From positions 21,439,601-21,503,600 of the forward strand of contig CM049319.1 of assembly GCA_026874595.1 (NCBI GenBank): a stretch of DNA of 64,000 nucleotides. The letters are read 5' to 3'. The notes beneath the pieces were generated by a model. It searched no databases. It worked only from the letters and a program-made list of their open reading frames with translations, and was not told the origin of the DNA. Source of the stretch: Sipunculus nudus (taxonomy: Eukaryota > Annelida > Sipuncula > Golfingiida > Sipunculidae). The stretch's first letter is position 1. Every line of letters begins with the position of its first letter. Both the position numbers and the translations under genes were made by a program. Of the stretch, positions 1-9,534 are shown piece by piece.

Positions 1-2
1 AA

Positions 3-1463
3 GGGATTGATGAGGATGCCCAAATGTCCTTACCGTCGTATGCGCGCCGCCAGACTGAGCGAGATGTTCAGGTAAATGCCGACCTAAGCAAGCGTCAGTT
101 CCGTGAAATACTCAGTCTGCTTGGGCAATATGGGGATGTATTCACATTTGTACCCAAGCTCACCAATGTTGTAGAATGTAGCATTAAACTCTCATCTGAT
201 GTACCTGTAAAAACTAGGCCCTATAGGGTGCTTTTTGAACTGCGAGAGACAATGCGAACAGAAATCCATGAAATGTTAAACTTAGGCATTATTGAACAGT
301 CAGATTCTAGCTATGCGTCCCCCTGTATCCTGCTTAGGAAACCTGACGGTAAGACTAGATTCGTGATAGACTACCGAAAGCTGAACCATTCAGTCGTGTT
401 CGATCCTGAACCCATGCCGGATCCGGAAACACTTTTTGTCGAAGTCGCAAAAAGCAAGTATTTTACAAAGCTTGACCTGACGAAAGGTTACTGGCAGATC
501 CCTGTTTCTGAAGAATCCAGGGTTAAGACGGCCTTTGTTACACCCGATGGCCATTACCAATTTAGGGTTATGCCATTCGGCCTGGTTACTGCCGGAGCGG
601 TTTTCCCCCGCATGATGCGGAAAATGTTCAACGACATGCCGAACGTAGTGTGTTATGTAGATGACGTGATAATACACACAGAGACTTGGGACGAGCACTT
701 AAGAACTCTTAGAGAAGTGCTAGTTAGACTAGAATGTGCAAACTTAACAGCTAAACCAGCTAAAACCTTCATAGGCTACCAGAGCTTAGAGTTTTTGGGA
801 CACCTTGTAGTCACGGGCAACTTGGCCACTAATCCGGTTTTGCTCAAGAGAATACAGAGCACTGATAGACCTAAGACAAAGAAGGCTTTGCCAGCATTCC
901 TAGGTCTTACAGGGTACTATCGAAAATTCGTGCCAAACTATGCAGAAATAGTGGTGCACTTGACTGATCTAACGCGGAAAGGTCAACCTAACAAACTAGA
1001 CTGGAAACCCGTACACGAGAACGCGTACTGTTCTCTAAAGGTTTAACTGTCAGACCCTCCCATACTGAAGCTACCTGATTTCAGTAAACGATTTTATTTG
1101 AAATGTGGTGCATCTGATGTGGGTATTGGCTGTATCCTGATGCTAAGACACGAGGGGATCATGCACCCAGTAGCTTATACCAGTCGTAAACTATTGCCCA
1201 GGGAGAAAAATTACTCCACCATCGAGACACAGTTATTAGCAATTGTATGGTCTGTACAGAAATTTGAGATGTACCTGGCTTGTAGACCGTTCACCATTAA
1301 GACCGACCACAAACTATTAAAGTGTATTATCAAATCAAAATGTGCTAATAAGAGAGCAATGAGATGGGCACTGGTTCTACAAGAGTTTAGATTTAATATT
1401 GAAGCAGTGTCAGGTAAACTAAACCATGGACCTGATTTTCTTAGCAGACTGCCTGAGTGTTAG
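3..1463 (+). pseudogene. Ty3/gypsy-type retrotransposon pol, 3' part (RT then RNase H), decayed
   Basis: One reading frame enters from the left edge and runs to 1463 with a single in-frame TAA at 1044-1046. The first part is a Ty3-type reverse transcriptase: KPDGKTRFVIDYRKLN, KLDLTKGYWQIPV (first catalytic Asp), the palm motif CYVDDVIIHT, EFLGHLV, and the thumb/connection segment FLGLTGYYRKFVPNY. The motif before the palm reads FGLVTAGAVF, where the family usually has FGLxNAPxxF. After the stop comes RNase H, with AYTSRKLLPREKNYS, ETQLLAIVW and TDHKLL, ending in HGPDFLSRLPEC. The first catalytic Asp of RNase H (the D of the usual TDAS) is Gly here (CGASDVG). The stop and this change argue for a dead copy. 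No integrase follows; the frame ends about 200 bp before the polypurine tract. Gag, protease and any upstream integrase lie outside the window. Confidence 0.93.
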
Positions 1464-1668
1464 GATGTAATGAGCTATAATGTTTAGCCAGTTAAGTCTC
1501 ATCATGTACAGGATTTTGCCCTGTGTCATAGACCGTGGGCATGTACTGATAACAACTTGTTACATGACCCTTATGTATTGCTATGTATTGCTATATGTAA
1601 ATATGTTTACCTGGACCCTGTGAGATAGAACAATACGTTGTATCGAGAAAATACTGTGTATTTTCTTT

Positions 1669-1680
1669 AAAAGGAGGGGG
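1669..1680 (+). other. Polypurine tract of the LTR retrotransposon
   Basis: A 12-base all-purine run (aaaaggaggggg) sits immediately before a TG dinucleotide that opens the LTR. This is the expected plus-strand primer position. The 205 bp between the RNase H stop and this tract hold no further coding sequence. Confidence 0.8.
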
Positions 1681-2720
1681 TGATGTCACCAGAAAATCGG
1701 TGACAATATGTACGGTGTTTTGTATCATAGTTTAACGATTTCTGTTCTCTATTGATATTGACGTGAAGCGTCATCCTAAAGCGTTGACAGGTCTTGATTG
1801 TATATATATATTGTGTATTCTTGTATGAAATCCCATCGGCTATCAGCTGATTTATCTGTGTCACGCATTGCGTGTATTACTTCTGGTATGTGGGTCGCCA
1901 TGGTGACGCTAGCAGTCATACTAGATCATATATATTCTCATAAGGGACACTTGAGCCATAAGCCAATCAGAGAACCGGATCGCCGTACACAGTGCACAGG
2001 CGATTGTGACGTGAGGGTTCAGGGGGAGACGCGGGACGCTGCGAGGAGGTGGGGTCTGGATGCTTGAAGAGGCAGCACGCACGCACGGCAGAAGGAACAT
2101 TGAAACGCTTAAACCCGCCAGGAACGGCATAGAAGCAAGCTTCTACATGAGGCAAGGGCCCAGCTCACGACATAGCATCGGATTGGCGGTAAAGTAAGTG
2201 CGCACGCATCACCTGCCGGCCTAGTTCAGCTTGACCTAGATACATAATCGCTGTAAGCCTTGAAACAATTGATACACGAGTAAGGTCAAGGACTCTAAGC
2301 TCATATTTAAACAAAGAGAGCTATTACCATTCATGTGAAAGTAAACCTACACAGGTCGCTGTCAAGCAAGATCAGTTGAAGATCGCTAAACTCAGAAAGA
2401 CTATATGGTGCTATTCATACGCTAGATTCTACACAAAACAGTAACCAGAGATCTCTGAAGGAACTGGACTTTATTGTTTTTATACAAACCATGGACTCAG
2501 TAAATATTCTGTATTTTTAATGTGAAGGACTGTCGTATTGACACATCAACGCACACACACTCACATCTACGTCTCTGTATGTATTGTCTTGAATTATATT
2601 TGTGAATTTAACCTGATGTCTCATAGTTTCTATTGATCTGGGTGTATATGATTGTCTGGTATTTTTATACACGTCCTTAAAAGAACCTGGAAATGTCACC
2701 TGTAATGACCGGGATCTAAT
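1681..2720 (+). mobile_element. 3' LTR of the Ty3-like element (right end uncertain)
   Basis: The LTR begins with TGATGTCACC directly after the polypurine tract. A TATA-like (TA)n stretch at about 1799-1813 could be the U3 promoter. The right end cannot be fixed without the 5' LTR; a position near 2480-2730 is plausible from typical LTR lengths. Short open frames inside it resemble nothing known and are not called. The bases from here to the poly(C) run at 2855 show nothing else recognisable. Confidence 0.55.
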
Positions 2721-2854
2721 TTCTTGATTAGTGAAATCCAGTGGCGAGCGTAAACCCATCCTATTGTTTTAAAGGTTATATCCGTTGTAAAGTTATCACG
2801 TTAAGTCAGGGGTGACTGAAGGGTTGGCGCAGATGTGTCAGCAGATCAACTCCA

Positions 2855-2873
2855 CCCCCCCCCCCCCCCCCCC
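2855..2873. repeat. Poly(C) tract, 19 bases
   Basis: Uninterrupted run of C, one of more than twenty long C or G homopolymers in this window. Confidence 0.95.
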
Positions 2874-3010
2874 ATACATCTATGAGAGATTCCTGTTCGG
2901 TTTCTTTATCCTTCTCATTCTGCTACTTACCTCGTGTTATTTACAATACTTTGTGTTATTCTGAAATAGAAAACTGTGATAACCAGGGCTTAGATCTGAA
3001 TGAAGTGGTT

Positions 3011-3026
3011 GGCCCTGAAAAGGGCC
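3011..3026 (-). promoter_or_regulatory. Histone mRNA 3' stem-loop
   Basis: On the minus strand the bases read GGCCCTTTTCAGGGCC: a perfect 6-bp stem with the canonical TTTC-type loop bound by SLBP in replication-dependent histone mRNAs. It starts 41 nt downstream of the stop codon of the H1 relic, a normal distance. Because it is retained, the H1 copy probably derives from genomic DNA or a non-polyadenylated histone transcript, not from a polyadenylated mRNA. Confidence 0.9.
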
Positions 3027-3066
3027 TTGTTAGGCATGCAGTTGCTTTGAATAAAACATCACTGGT

Positions 3067-3545
3067 TTACTTCTTGGGTGCTTTCTTATCTGCTGGTTCC
3101 TTGGCCTTCTTTGCTGCTGGTGTCTTGGTCTTCTTGCGGGATTTCGTTGCATCTGGCTTCTTGGTTTTCTTGGAAGCAGATTTCTTGGCTGCTTTCTTGG
3201 GGCGACCTGTTTTTTTTTTTATTTGCCTCCTTTGGTTTCTCAGCCTTAGCAGCCTGGCTCAGACGGAAGGAGCCGGCAGCACCAGTTCCTTTGACCTTGA
3301 CCAGCTTACTCTCAGGAACAGCCTTCTTCAAGAAGCGGCGGATAAATGGAGCCAGTTTGGCGGCGTCAGTCTTTTAGTTGGCGCCCATGCATTTCATATT
3401 TGCGGCCAGAGATGAACCCTTGCGTTCCTTCAAAGATTTGATGGCAACAACAATCATATGGTAGCCACTGGTTGGCGTGTTCGCTAAGCCTTTTCATAGG
3501 CTTAGCAGACTTCTTTTAGCCTTAGATTTGGCAGCAGCAGCGTCA
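3067..3545 (-). pseudogene. Histone H1 (linker histone) pseudogene
   Basis: Read on the minus strand, segments in several frames together cover a linker histone. The N-terminal segment has AAAAKSKAK. The winged-helix core has MIVVAIKSLKERKGSSLAA, then KLAPFIRRFLKKAVPESKL, VKVKGTGAAGSFRLS. The C-terminal tail is Lys/Pro/Ala-rich and ends APKK plus TAA at 3069-3067. Lesions: a frame change near 3510 after AKSKAK, an in-frame TAA inside the core where the family has the start of its third helix region, and a further frame change at an 11-base homopolymer (3210-3220). No Met start can be placed; the left end at 3545 is where similarity stops. The core is well preserved, so decay is probably recent. 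Plus-strand open frames over the same bases are shadows. Confidence 0.92.
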
Positions 3546-3575
3546 GGCTTATTGATGAGTAGAAAGCGGTCTCTA

Positions 3576-4175
3576 AAGCCCAAAACAGACTAACGCGCGC
3601 GTCACGCGCGCGGCAAGCGTCACGCGTGCGCCACGCGGCAAATTCAAAACACACTAACGCGGCTACAACGCGCACGACACGCGTCAGATTGGAAGGTATT
3701 AACCGAGCAACTATTGCATTTTTTTTGTTTATCTTTGTAAAAATAGTAATTTCGATAATCAGCGTTGGATAACTTGTATACAAATATATATGTTTTGTGA
3801 CCTGTTCTAAATATGACCGAACTCAGTCACTATTATGAACGATATTTATATATCTGTGTTGCTTTGTTTCATATTTTCTATCCAGACACAAATGAATAAT
3901 TATAGTTCAATGAATTATAACAAACGTTTCACCCGGAGTTTTATATAGAATTTGAGTGCTGGGGAGGGAAACCCTCTATTTATTTATGTCATTATCAGGA
4001 ATCCCCACGCGGCTAGCGCGCGTCACGCGTCAAAAATCGCTCCAGGAGCGATAGCTGACGCTTGACGCTTGACGCGCGCCACGTTAATCTGTTTTGTCAT
4101 TGATAGATAGAGTGGAGAGATTTTTCCAGATTTGACGCTTGACGCGTGACGCGCGCGTTAGTGTGTTTTGGGCTT
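3576..4175. mobile_element. CpG-rich MITE-like element with 33-bp terminal inverted repeats
   Basis: Bases 3576-3608 and 4143-4175 are inverted copies with one mismatch seen by eye, beginning AAGCCCAAAACA and continuing into CpG-rich GCGCGCGTCACGCG. TA is present at both outer edges, as in Tc1/mariner-type targets, but the edges differ by one base. The interior is AT-rich in the middle and has further GACGCTTGACGCG-like units near each end (3601-3690 and 4005-4082). No transposase frame is present. It lies 30 bp from the 5' end of the H1 pseudogene. Confidence 0.8.
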
Positions 4176-4177
4176 AA

Positions 4178-5270
4178 ATCATCACTTATAAACAAATTTT
4201 AAAACTGGATATTTATAGACTCAGTGACCGTGAGTGAGAACCTGAACGAAACACGCCACATGAAATAGACAATTAAGCGCTCAGGTATACGGCATGTTTC
4301 ACTCAAACCTCTGTTTTTTGTCATCTTTAATATTCTTTATTACAAACTCGTCATGTTAAATATCGCTTCCAAATTTTCACATATTTAAACTTGACCTTTC
4401 CAAATTTCATTTGAGGTGGGGATTATATACATAGGTTTATTAAATGTAAAATATTTAAACACAAACTTGAAACTTTGCCTGTAATTGGCATATTTAATTA
4501 ATTCTTATCAATATTTATCTTCTTCTGACTGAAGATTTTTTGCTTTATCGAGAAGCTACATGTGGCTGTAGACGTGTAGTTAGGGACTTCAGTCCTGCGC
4601 GATCCTTAAGCTTTCTTATTAGGCATAAAATACTCCTTGACAAAGCTCTTTTTAATATCAAAATGTGATGATGAAATTTTATAAAAAACACACCGAGTCT
4701 GAATTACCACAATCCCACTCTATGCGCCAAATCATTTGTATACCATATGAACATTAAACACATAAGAACACTGATATTTAGCTTTCAATTAATTTTACAC
4801 ATGCAATTCAAAATAACCTTATAATGTTTCGTCCAAATTGATATATCCGTATACAAACTATATGAGAGAGAGAGAGAGACAGAGAGAGAGAGAGAGACTT
4901 GCATTTGGACACCGTATGGTGGACAGTATTCCAGTCCGTCGTGGTTTGTGTGTATTTATTCATTTGTATTGTCTTTATATAAATAGAGAAGCCAGGTGTT
5001 TTTTTTTTTCGTAAAATGTAAAACTGTGCATGACTGGCAAAAGACATGTTTGAAAGGTCAAACGCACTATACGTGTATAATATGGCGTCAAGCATTAATG
5101 TAATATAATCAGACACGGTGATACTTCAAAACAAACACCGTGTGCTCAGACAGCTAGAGTGACGACTTTTACTCGTTTACTTAACAGCTGATGGCAGGTA
5201 TGACTCATTTAATGATGTACCTAATATATAATCACAGTGATGTGGTAAGTGTACACCGTACTCAAATTAA
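4178..5270. other. Non-coding AT-rich stretch with a (GA)n microsatellite
   Basis: No gene recognised. A (GA)n microsatellite occupies about 4864-4899 with one interruption. The open frames here are short, compositionally biased and have no homology that I can see. Confidence 0.6.
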
Positions 5271-5272
5271 AG

Positions 5273-5433
5273 CCCCCCCCCCCCCCCCCCCCCGCGCCGA
5301 CTATTCTATTTTATACTGTTTTCGGAAAAGTCTGTTTTTATTTTATATTATGAAAGTTTTCACAAGCTTATTTTAAAAAAATAATGAATTTCAAACAGTT
5401 TTTTTTTCCAGATATTATGGGGGGGGGGGGGGG
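5273..5433. repeat. Poly(C) and poly(G) tracts
   Basis: A run of 21 C at 5273-5293 is followed by a run of 15 G at 5419-5433. The two are 125 bp apart in opposite sense and could pair in single-stranded DNA. Confidence 0.9.
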
Positions 5434-5529
5434 TGCAAAAAAAGATATATATTACATTATATTCCATTATCTACAAATTATAGTTAGAATTTAATGTATA
5501 AAATAATTGGTGCATTGAATCAAAACCAG

Positions 5530-6170
5530 TCAGTAATCTGTACAAACTACTTTCATAGCCAACAGAGGACCGAACGCGTGCTCAATTTCACGTGCTGCTA
5601 AAATAATGATAAAAATATCCTGTTTTGATGTTCTGATCCACGCCTTGAAGCGTACATGGTCAGAAACTGAAATACGTTTTATTAAACTTGCCAATCTTTG
5701 AAATGTACAAGCTCCGAAATTGACAACAAACAACCGGCGCTCCAGGGCAGCTTGAAATGGACATTCTGTGGTGAGTCAGGCGCGTACTGAATGAAAGCAA
5801 ACTAGAAATTAGAATGAGGTTGTCTTTGCAATGCAAAAACAGATATATGTCTCCTCTCCCTATCGGCCTCAAATCTCCAAATTTAAGGAAAAAAACACGG
5901 CCTATTTCACAGCAATCACAAATAATTTTTATTCTGGCTAATATGGCCTTGAGGATAAAATGTAAGGTCACCAGTTTTTTTACCAGATATTTCAAAAGTT
6001 ACGGGGTTCACAAAAAAAATCTATTTCGGTCTTTTAAGCCTTGTTGATGAAGGCCAGGGTCACCGAGATATTGGTAGAAACAATTTAAATTTCAAATTTC
6101 TTGAAAAAAATGTTGAGTTGTTGAAAAGTTATCGCGTTCACAAGAAATAACACACACGACGCCGACAGAC
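5530..6170. repeat. Interspersed repeat R1, copy 1, with an R1-adjacent tail
   Basis: The segment containing TTTGAAATGTACAAGC, GACAACAAACA, GGCGCTCCAGGGCAGCTTGA and GGACATTCTGT recurs at 17440-17935, in part at 21400-21560, and at 37645-38020. The following 400 bp (to about 6170) end in a CACACACGACGCCGACAGACC motif of non-coding character. The minus-strand frame across the R1 core is similar in copies 1 and 2 but has no known domain, so I treat it as repeat. Confidence 0.7.
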
Positions 6171-6303
6171 CGAACACTTGATATATCCTCCATAGTAATA
6201 GAAATATACCGAATATTAATAAAATGATACATCATTGAATATATTAAAAGTGTTATTATTTATGCTGATTAAAAGAAAATTTATAGTGAACTCTGATCAA
6301 ACC

Positions 6304-6316
6304 GGGGGGGGGGGGG
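6304..6316. repeat. Poly(G) tract, 13 bases
   Basis: Homopolymer run of G between repeats R1 and R2. Confidence 0.9.
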
Positions 6317-6345
6317 CTGATATTATATCTCAAAATTCATAAGTT

Positions 6346-6830
6346 ATACAGGCCGTGGGAACTAAGTGCTGCCTAGAATGGCACTTGGAAGAGGCAGAAC
6401 AATGTCCCACTAGATCCACCTCTAAATAAACACCGACGTTTAATGTGATCTAACCGGTCTATTCCCCACCCCACAACAACGTAAAGGATCCACCCCTATA
6501 TATACACCAACGTCTAATGTGATTTACCAACACCAAAACGTATAGCAAAATGCAATCAAGTAGAACATACAGACACTGGCTAAAACATAACCTCCCCGGC
6601 ATATTTATTTAAAAATACTATGAAGGGGCAGGGCCTTGTTTGATGTATCTTTTGTACTGGCTGTAACCAGCTATATCAATATTTCTGAAAGTTTAGATTG
6701 ACCAGGTAGATGTATTTACCATAATATTAATTTATATAATGTAAATATTTTATTAGTTACATTGGAAACTAGAGTGTTTAGCACAAACTGAAACTTTACA
6801 GAATCTTTAAAAAAAAAATCAATATTAAAT
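6346..6830. repeat. Interspersed repeat R2, copy 1
   Basis: Contains the unit ACACCAACGTTTAATGTGAT followed by CCCCACCCCACAACAACG and GATCCACCCCT, present about twice here. The same block with about three units occurs at 18490-19045 in the same order relative to R1. Copies 1 and 2 of R1 plus R2 are therefore one duplicated segment. Confidence 0.7.
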
Positions 6831-7017
6831 TCCATCAATTCCAAAAGTCCCTTTCCCCTTTTAGGGAATAGGAGCTTTAATTTGTATGAGCAGTCACTAA
6901 TATACTAAATATCTAACTTCGTTATAATGTATCTATATAATATATATATAAGATATTCAGAAACTTTGTATGCTATTCAAAAACTAGTCAAAAATGCATT
7001 TACAGTAATACAATATT

Positions 7018-7023
7018 TTTAAT
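7018..7023 (-). terminator. Possible polyadenylation signal of gene A (ATTAAA)
   Basis: ATTAAA on the minus strand, 85-90 bases past the gene A stop codon. It lies in a short block that is also present downstream of gene B (ATTAAAAATATT here, ATTAAAATATT there). No AATAAA is closer. Confidence 0.4.
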
Positions 7024-7107
7024 TACTTTTTAACATGAACATGTAGACAGAATACAAAGCGAACATTTGATTATTAAAAGATGACTGATTATAAAAAAAA
7101 TCTAAAC

Positions 7108-8097
7108 TTATAACTCTACATCGAAAAAACAACAAATTTGATGGTGTATATTTGCTCGTATGATTGTGTATTTATGTGATGTGTCAATAATATTACTGGT
7201 GTCATCTGAAAAAGAACTAAAGCTGTCTGAAAATGAATCTAAGGAAATTGTACTGATGTTAACTGTGTTATCACTTATTAAATCGTTATTAAAAGAATAA
7301 AAACTAAAATTATTTGAAGGTGTGCTTTCTGTGTTTACTGTCCAAATGCTTGTTGTAGATGATCGTAAGCTGTGTGGGTCTTTTTCTCTTGCTATAAGTA
7401 GTTGTTCTGTTGTCTTCTTGTTTGTGATCTTGTCTTGATTAGTCTCTTGTTTGTTCTGTGTTTTCTTGAGCTGTTTCTTTTGGTTTTTCTTGTGATGTTT
7501 TTGTTTTGTTTTCTTGTCTTCATTCTTTGTACGACTGCTCTTTGATTTCTTTTTTGAGTTTTTGTAAGCTGATAATACTGAAATAAAATGAAAATAAAGG
7601 GTATCATAATATAATTCATAAAGAGGATTTATGATCACATTTTGCATTTTTATAACATTATTATTATACTAAACTATTGTGATATGAAGGTGAATAGATA
7701 ATATTTTCCTAATAATTAAGTAAGTAGACTGTTTTAGTATCAATAGATATATTTCGTGATTCATCAAAATTTGTGTTTGATCTAACAGAACTTGAAATAT
7801 GCTCAGTTTAATGTGTTTCATGGAATGTCAAATCCTTAATAATCTGTCTTTATACAAAAGTATAAGAATAGTTACAAATGGTGACATTTATTTGCATGTT
7901 CAGATAAAAAATGGTTATGTTTGATTAGTTATTTAGATTATATCGTTCATCCCTCCGTCAGGTGAGCATGATTTAAATCCTTCTGTACTGCAGCTATATC
8001 TACAGGTAAAAATATAAATGAATCATTGACTGTACTCACGTGTTACTTTCGCTAGCCAAATGACCATCCCGGTCAAGTAAGAAGTAAGTTTTGCCAT
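7108..8097 (-). CDS. Gene A: unrecognised Lys-rich/Ser-rich protein with a CCFFDVEL C-terminus, 175 aa, two coding exons
   Basis: Coding exons are 8097-8040 (58 nt) and 7577-7108 (470 nt). Acceptor TTACAG precedes the ATG, donor GTGAGT follows exon 2, and acceptor TTTCAG precedes exon 3. The join (phase 1) keeps one frame of 528 nt. Residues 1-24 (MAKLTSYLTGMVIWLAKVTL, then LSAY) form a hydrophobic stretch that could be a signal peptide ending near LSA, or a membrane anchor. Residues about 25-80 are a basic Lys/Gln/Asn/Thr block. Residues 85-160 are rich in Ser, Thr, Asn and Asp, with SIWTVNTE, NNFSF and SLDSFSDSFSSFSDD. The tail is ICCFFDVEL. No domain family is recognised. Gene B (24454-25411) is a paralogue with the same exon layout, identical intron phases and about the same length, which is the main evidence that the gene is real. 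Function is unknown. The FDVEL end only loosely recalls KDEL-type ER retrieval signals. Confidence 0.75.
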
Positions 8098-8630
8098 CTG
8101 TAACGAAAATTTAAAAAATATATTATAACTTCTCAGGATGTTTACATGAGTGTTTTATTTTTAAATATTAAGTTCATTGGTTAGCATTTCATGGTAAATT
8201 AAGTATGGTAATTATCCCAGTAATCAGTATTGAATATTCAAATTGATAATTAATTCCTCCAATACTCGCAATAGATCAAATTTAACTTTCATGCACCACC
8301 AAACATTTATCTCACAGTTATTCTGTTTAAATTGAATCGAAGTAGATATCGGAGTAAAAATTAGGTATAAATCCCCCCTAATATTTTACGAACTGTTTTA
8401 ATAACATAATTACTAGAGGCATAACGTATCATAAATTAATTACTAGTAAAAACTTATAGTATTGTTTAACTAATATTTATAGTACAAAATCCTGTTTCAA
8501 TGACTGTACAACTAGTACTACTAATAGTTATACTAGTAATAGTGTACTATTATATACTAGTTACTACTAAGTAAATTAGCCTATATTATATAATAAAGAA
8601 AACAAAGTCAGACGGAAAACCAGAACTTAC

Positions 8631-8690
8631 CGTTGTATAGGTCGTGTGTTGTTCTTTCACGTCTTGTTTGTTAGATAATTCTCGTGCAAA
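8631..8690 (-). other. Gene A non-coding first exon (5' UTR)
   Basis: Downstream of the TATA box on the minus strand the sequence runs to CTATACAACG and then the donor GTAAGT at 8630-8625. It holds no ATG. The 3' boundary is precise; the transcription start near 8690 is inferred from the usual TATA spacing. The same exon with the same donor is present in gene B (ends 26187). Confidence 0.65.
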
Positions 8691-8714
8691 TGACGTGAAT
8701 CGTTAGTAACCGGG

Positions 8715-8722
8715 TTTATATA
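8715..8722 (-). promoter_or_regulatory. TATA box of gene A
   Basis: TATATAAA on the minus strand in the context GGGTATATAAACCCGG. Sequence and position are conserved at gene B (26271-26278). Just downstream both copies have a TGACGT-containing element (CGTCATTTGCACGAG), a CRE-like half site. Confidence 0.75.
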
Positions 8723-9145
8723 CCCAAAACATTCGAAATATATGACAACCACGTCGTATTTTATATCATTTCCGGTCAGATTTCTCTCTATATTTTTAAA
8801 CTTGTCACTGTCAGCCAATGAGTGTGCGAGTTACGTGGATGTCAGAGTCATGACAACGATGCTTTGTCGAACATCATGTACCGGGTGACCTGACCGCCTG
8901 TTGCACTGTGTGACCTGCTGTAACAAACTGATACTTTGTAGTGCCACCAAATACTGACCTAGTTATATATGTTTATGTGTATAAGCATTACCACGAGAAT
9001 CAGACCAAAGCATTAATGAAGAGATTAATGTGCACATCAAAATGAGTTATCTGTGTCCTCTGAATAAGGATTATCAATGTTTCTATGACATTAATTAAAC
9101 ATCCTTTTAAGATGCCGCAGTGACGTGTATACATCTTTGGGCAAG
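8723..9145 (-). promoter_or_regulatory. Conserved upstream block of gene A
   Basis: About 420 bp upstream of the TATA box match the region upstream of gene B (26279-26690) closely, for example ACATCATGTACCGGGTGACC, TGATACTTTGTAGTGCCACC and GCATTACCA. The far part (about 8965-9140) also occurs at 38340-38505 without a gene. It is either a shared promoter or enhancer, or just the extent of the duplication. Confidence 0.6.
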
Positions 9146-9302
9146 TCAGTTTTACCTTGAACGGAAAGAAGATAATGTTTTAATGTTAAAAAGTGAGGCA
9201 GCCGTGCTTTTATAAATTTCAGTTTCACTTTCAAAAAAACATAAAACTTTATTCAGGATTGATCTTTGACATTATATTTAATTTATAAAAAGAGGGCCGG
9301 GG

Positions 9303-9534
9303 GTTATTGTATTGTATGCCCCCGTGGTTGAAAAAAAATGCACCTATTATGACTAAATTATGCTATATACAAGAAATAAGGTTAAATCAATGATTATAGT
9401 ACTAATATGACTATTAGGGCGTTATTGTATTGTATGCCCCCGTGGTTGAAAAAAAAAATGCACCTATTATGACTAAATTATGCTATATACAAGAAATAAG
9501 GTTAAATCAATGATTATATTACTAATATGACTAC
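9303..9534. repeat. Two-unit tandem duplication, 118-bp period
   Basis: Units 9303-9420 and 9421-9534 are nearly identical, both opening GTTATTGTATTGTATGCCCC. The only differences seen are one extra A in a poly(A) run and a few substitutions, so the duplication is recent. Confidence 0.9.

Noticed and set aside
2882-3415. Plus-strand open frames of 177 and 99 codons
   Set aside because: They are antisense to the histone H1 relic; their Phe/Leu-rich products are the complement of Lys-rich codons.
7090-7130. CCFFDVEL end as a true KDEL-type ER retention signal
   Set aside because: Only the final EL fits; the Lys/His and Asp positions of the signal are different. Mentioned as a weak resemblance only.
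7108-7647. Single-exon reading of gene A starting at an upstream Met (179 codons)
   Set aside because: The first codons of that frame are intron and include the TTTCAG acceptor. The spliced model is shared with gene B, whose own upstream sequence has no equivalent start.
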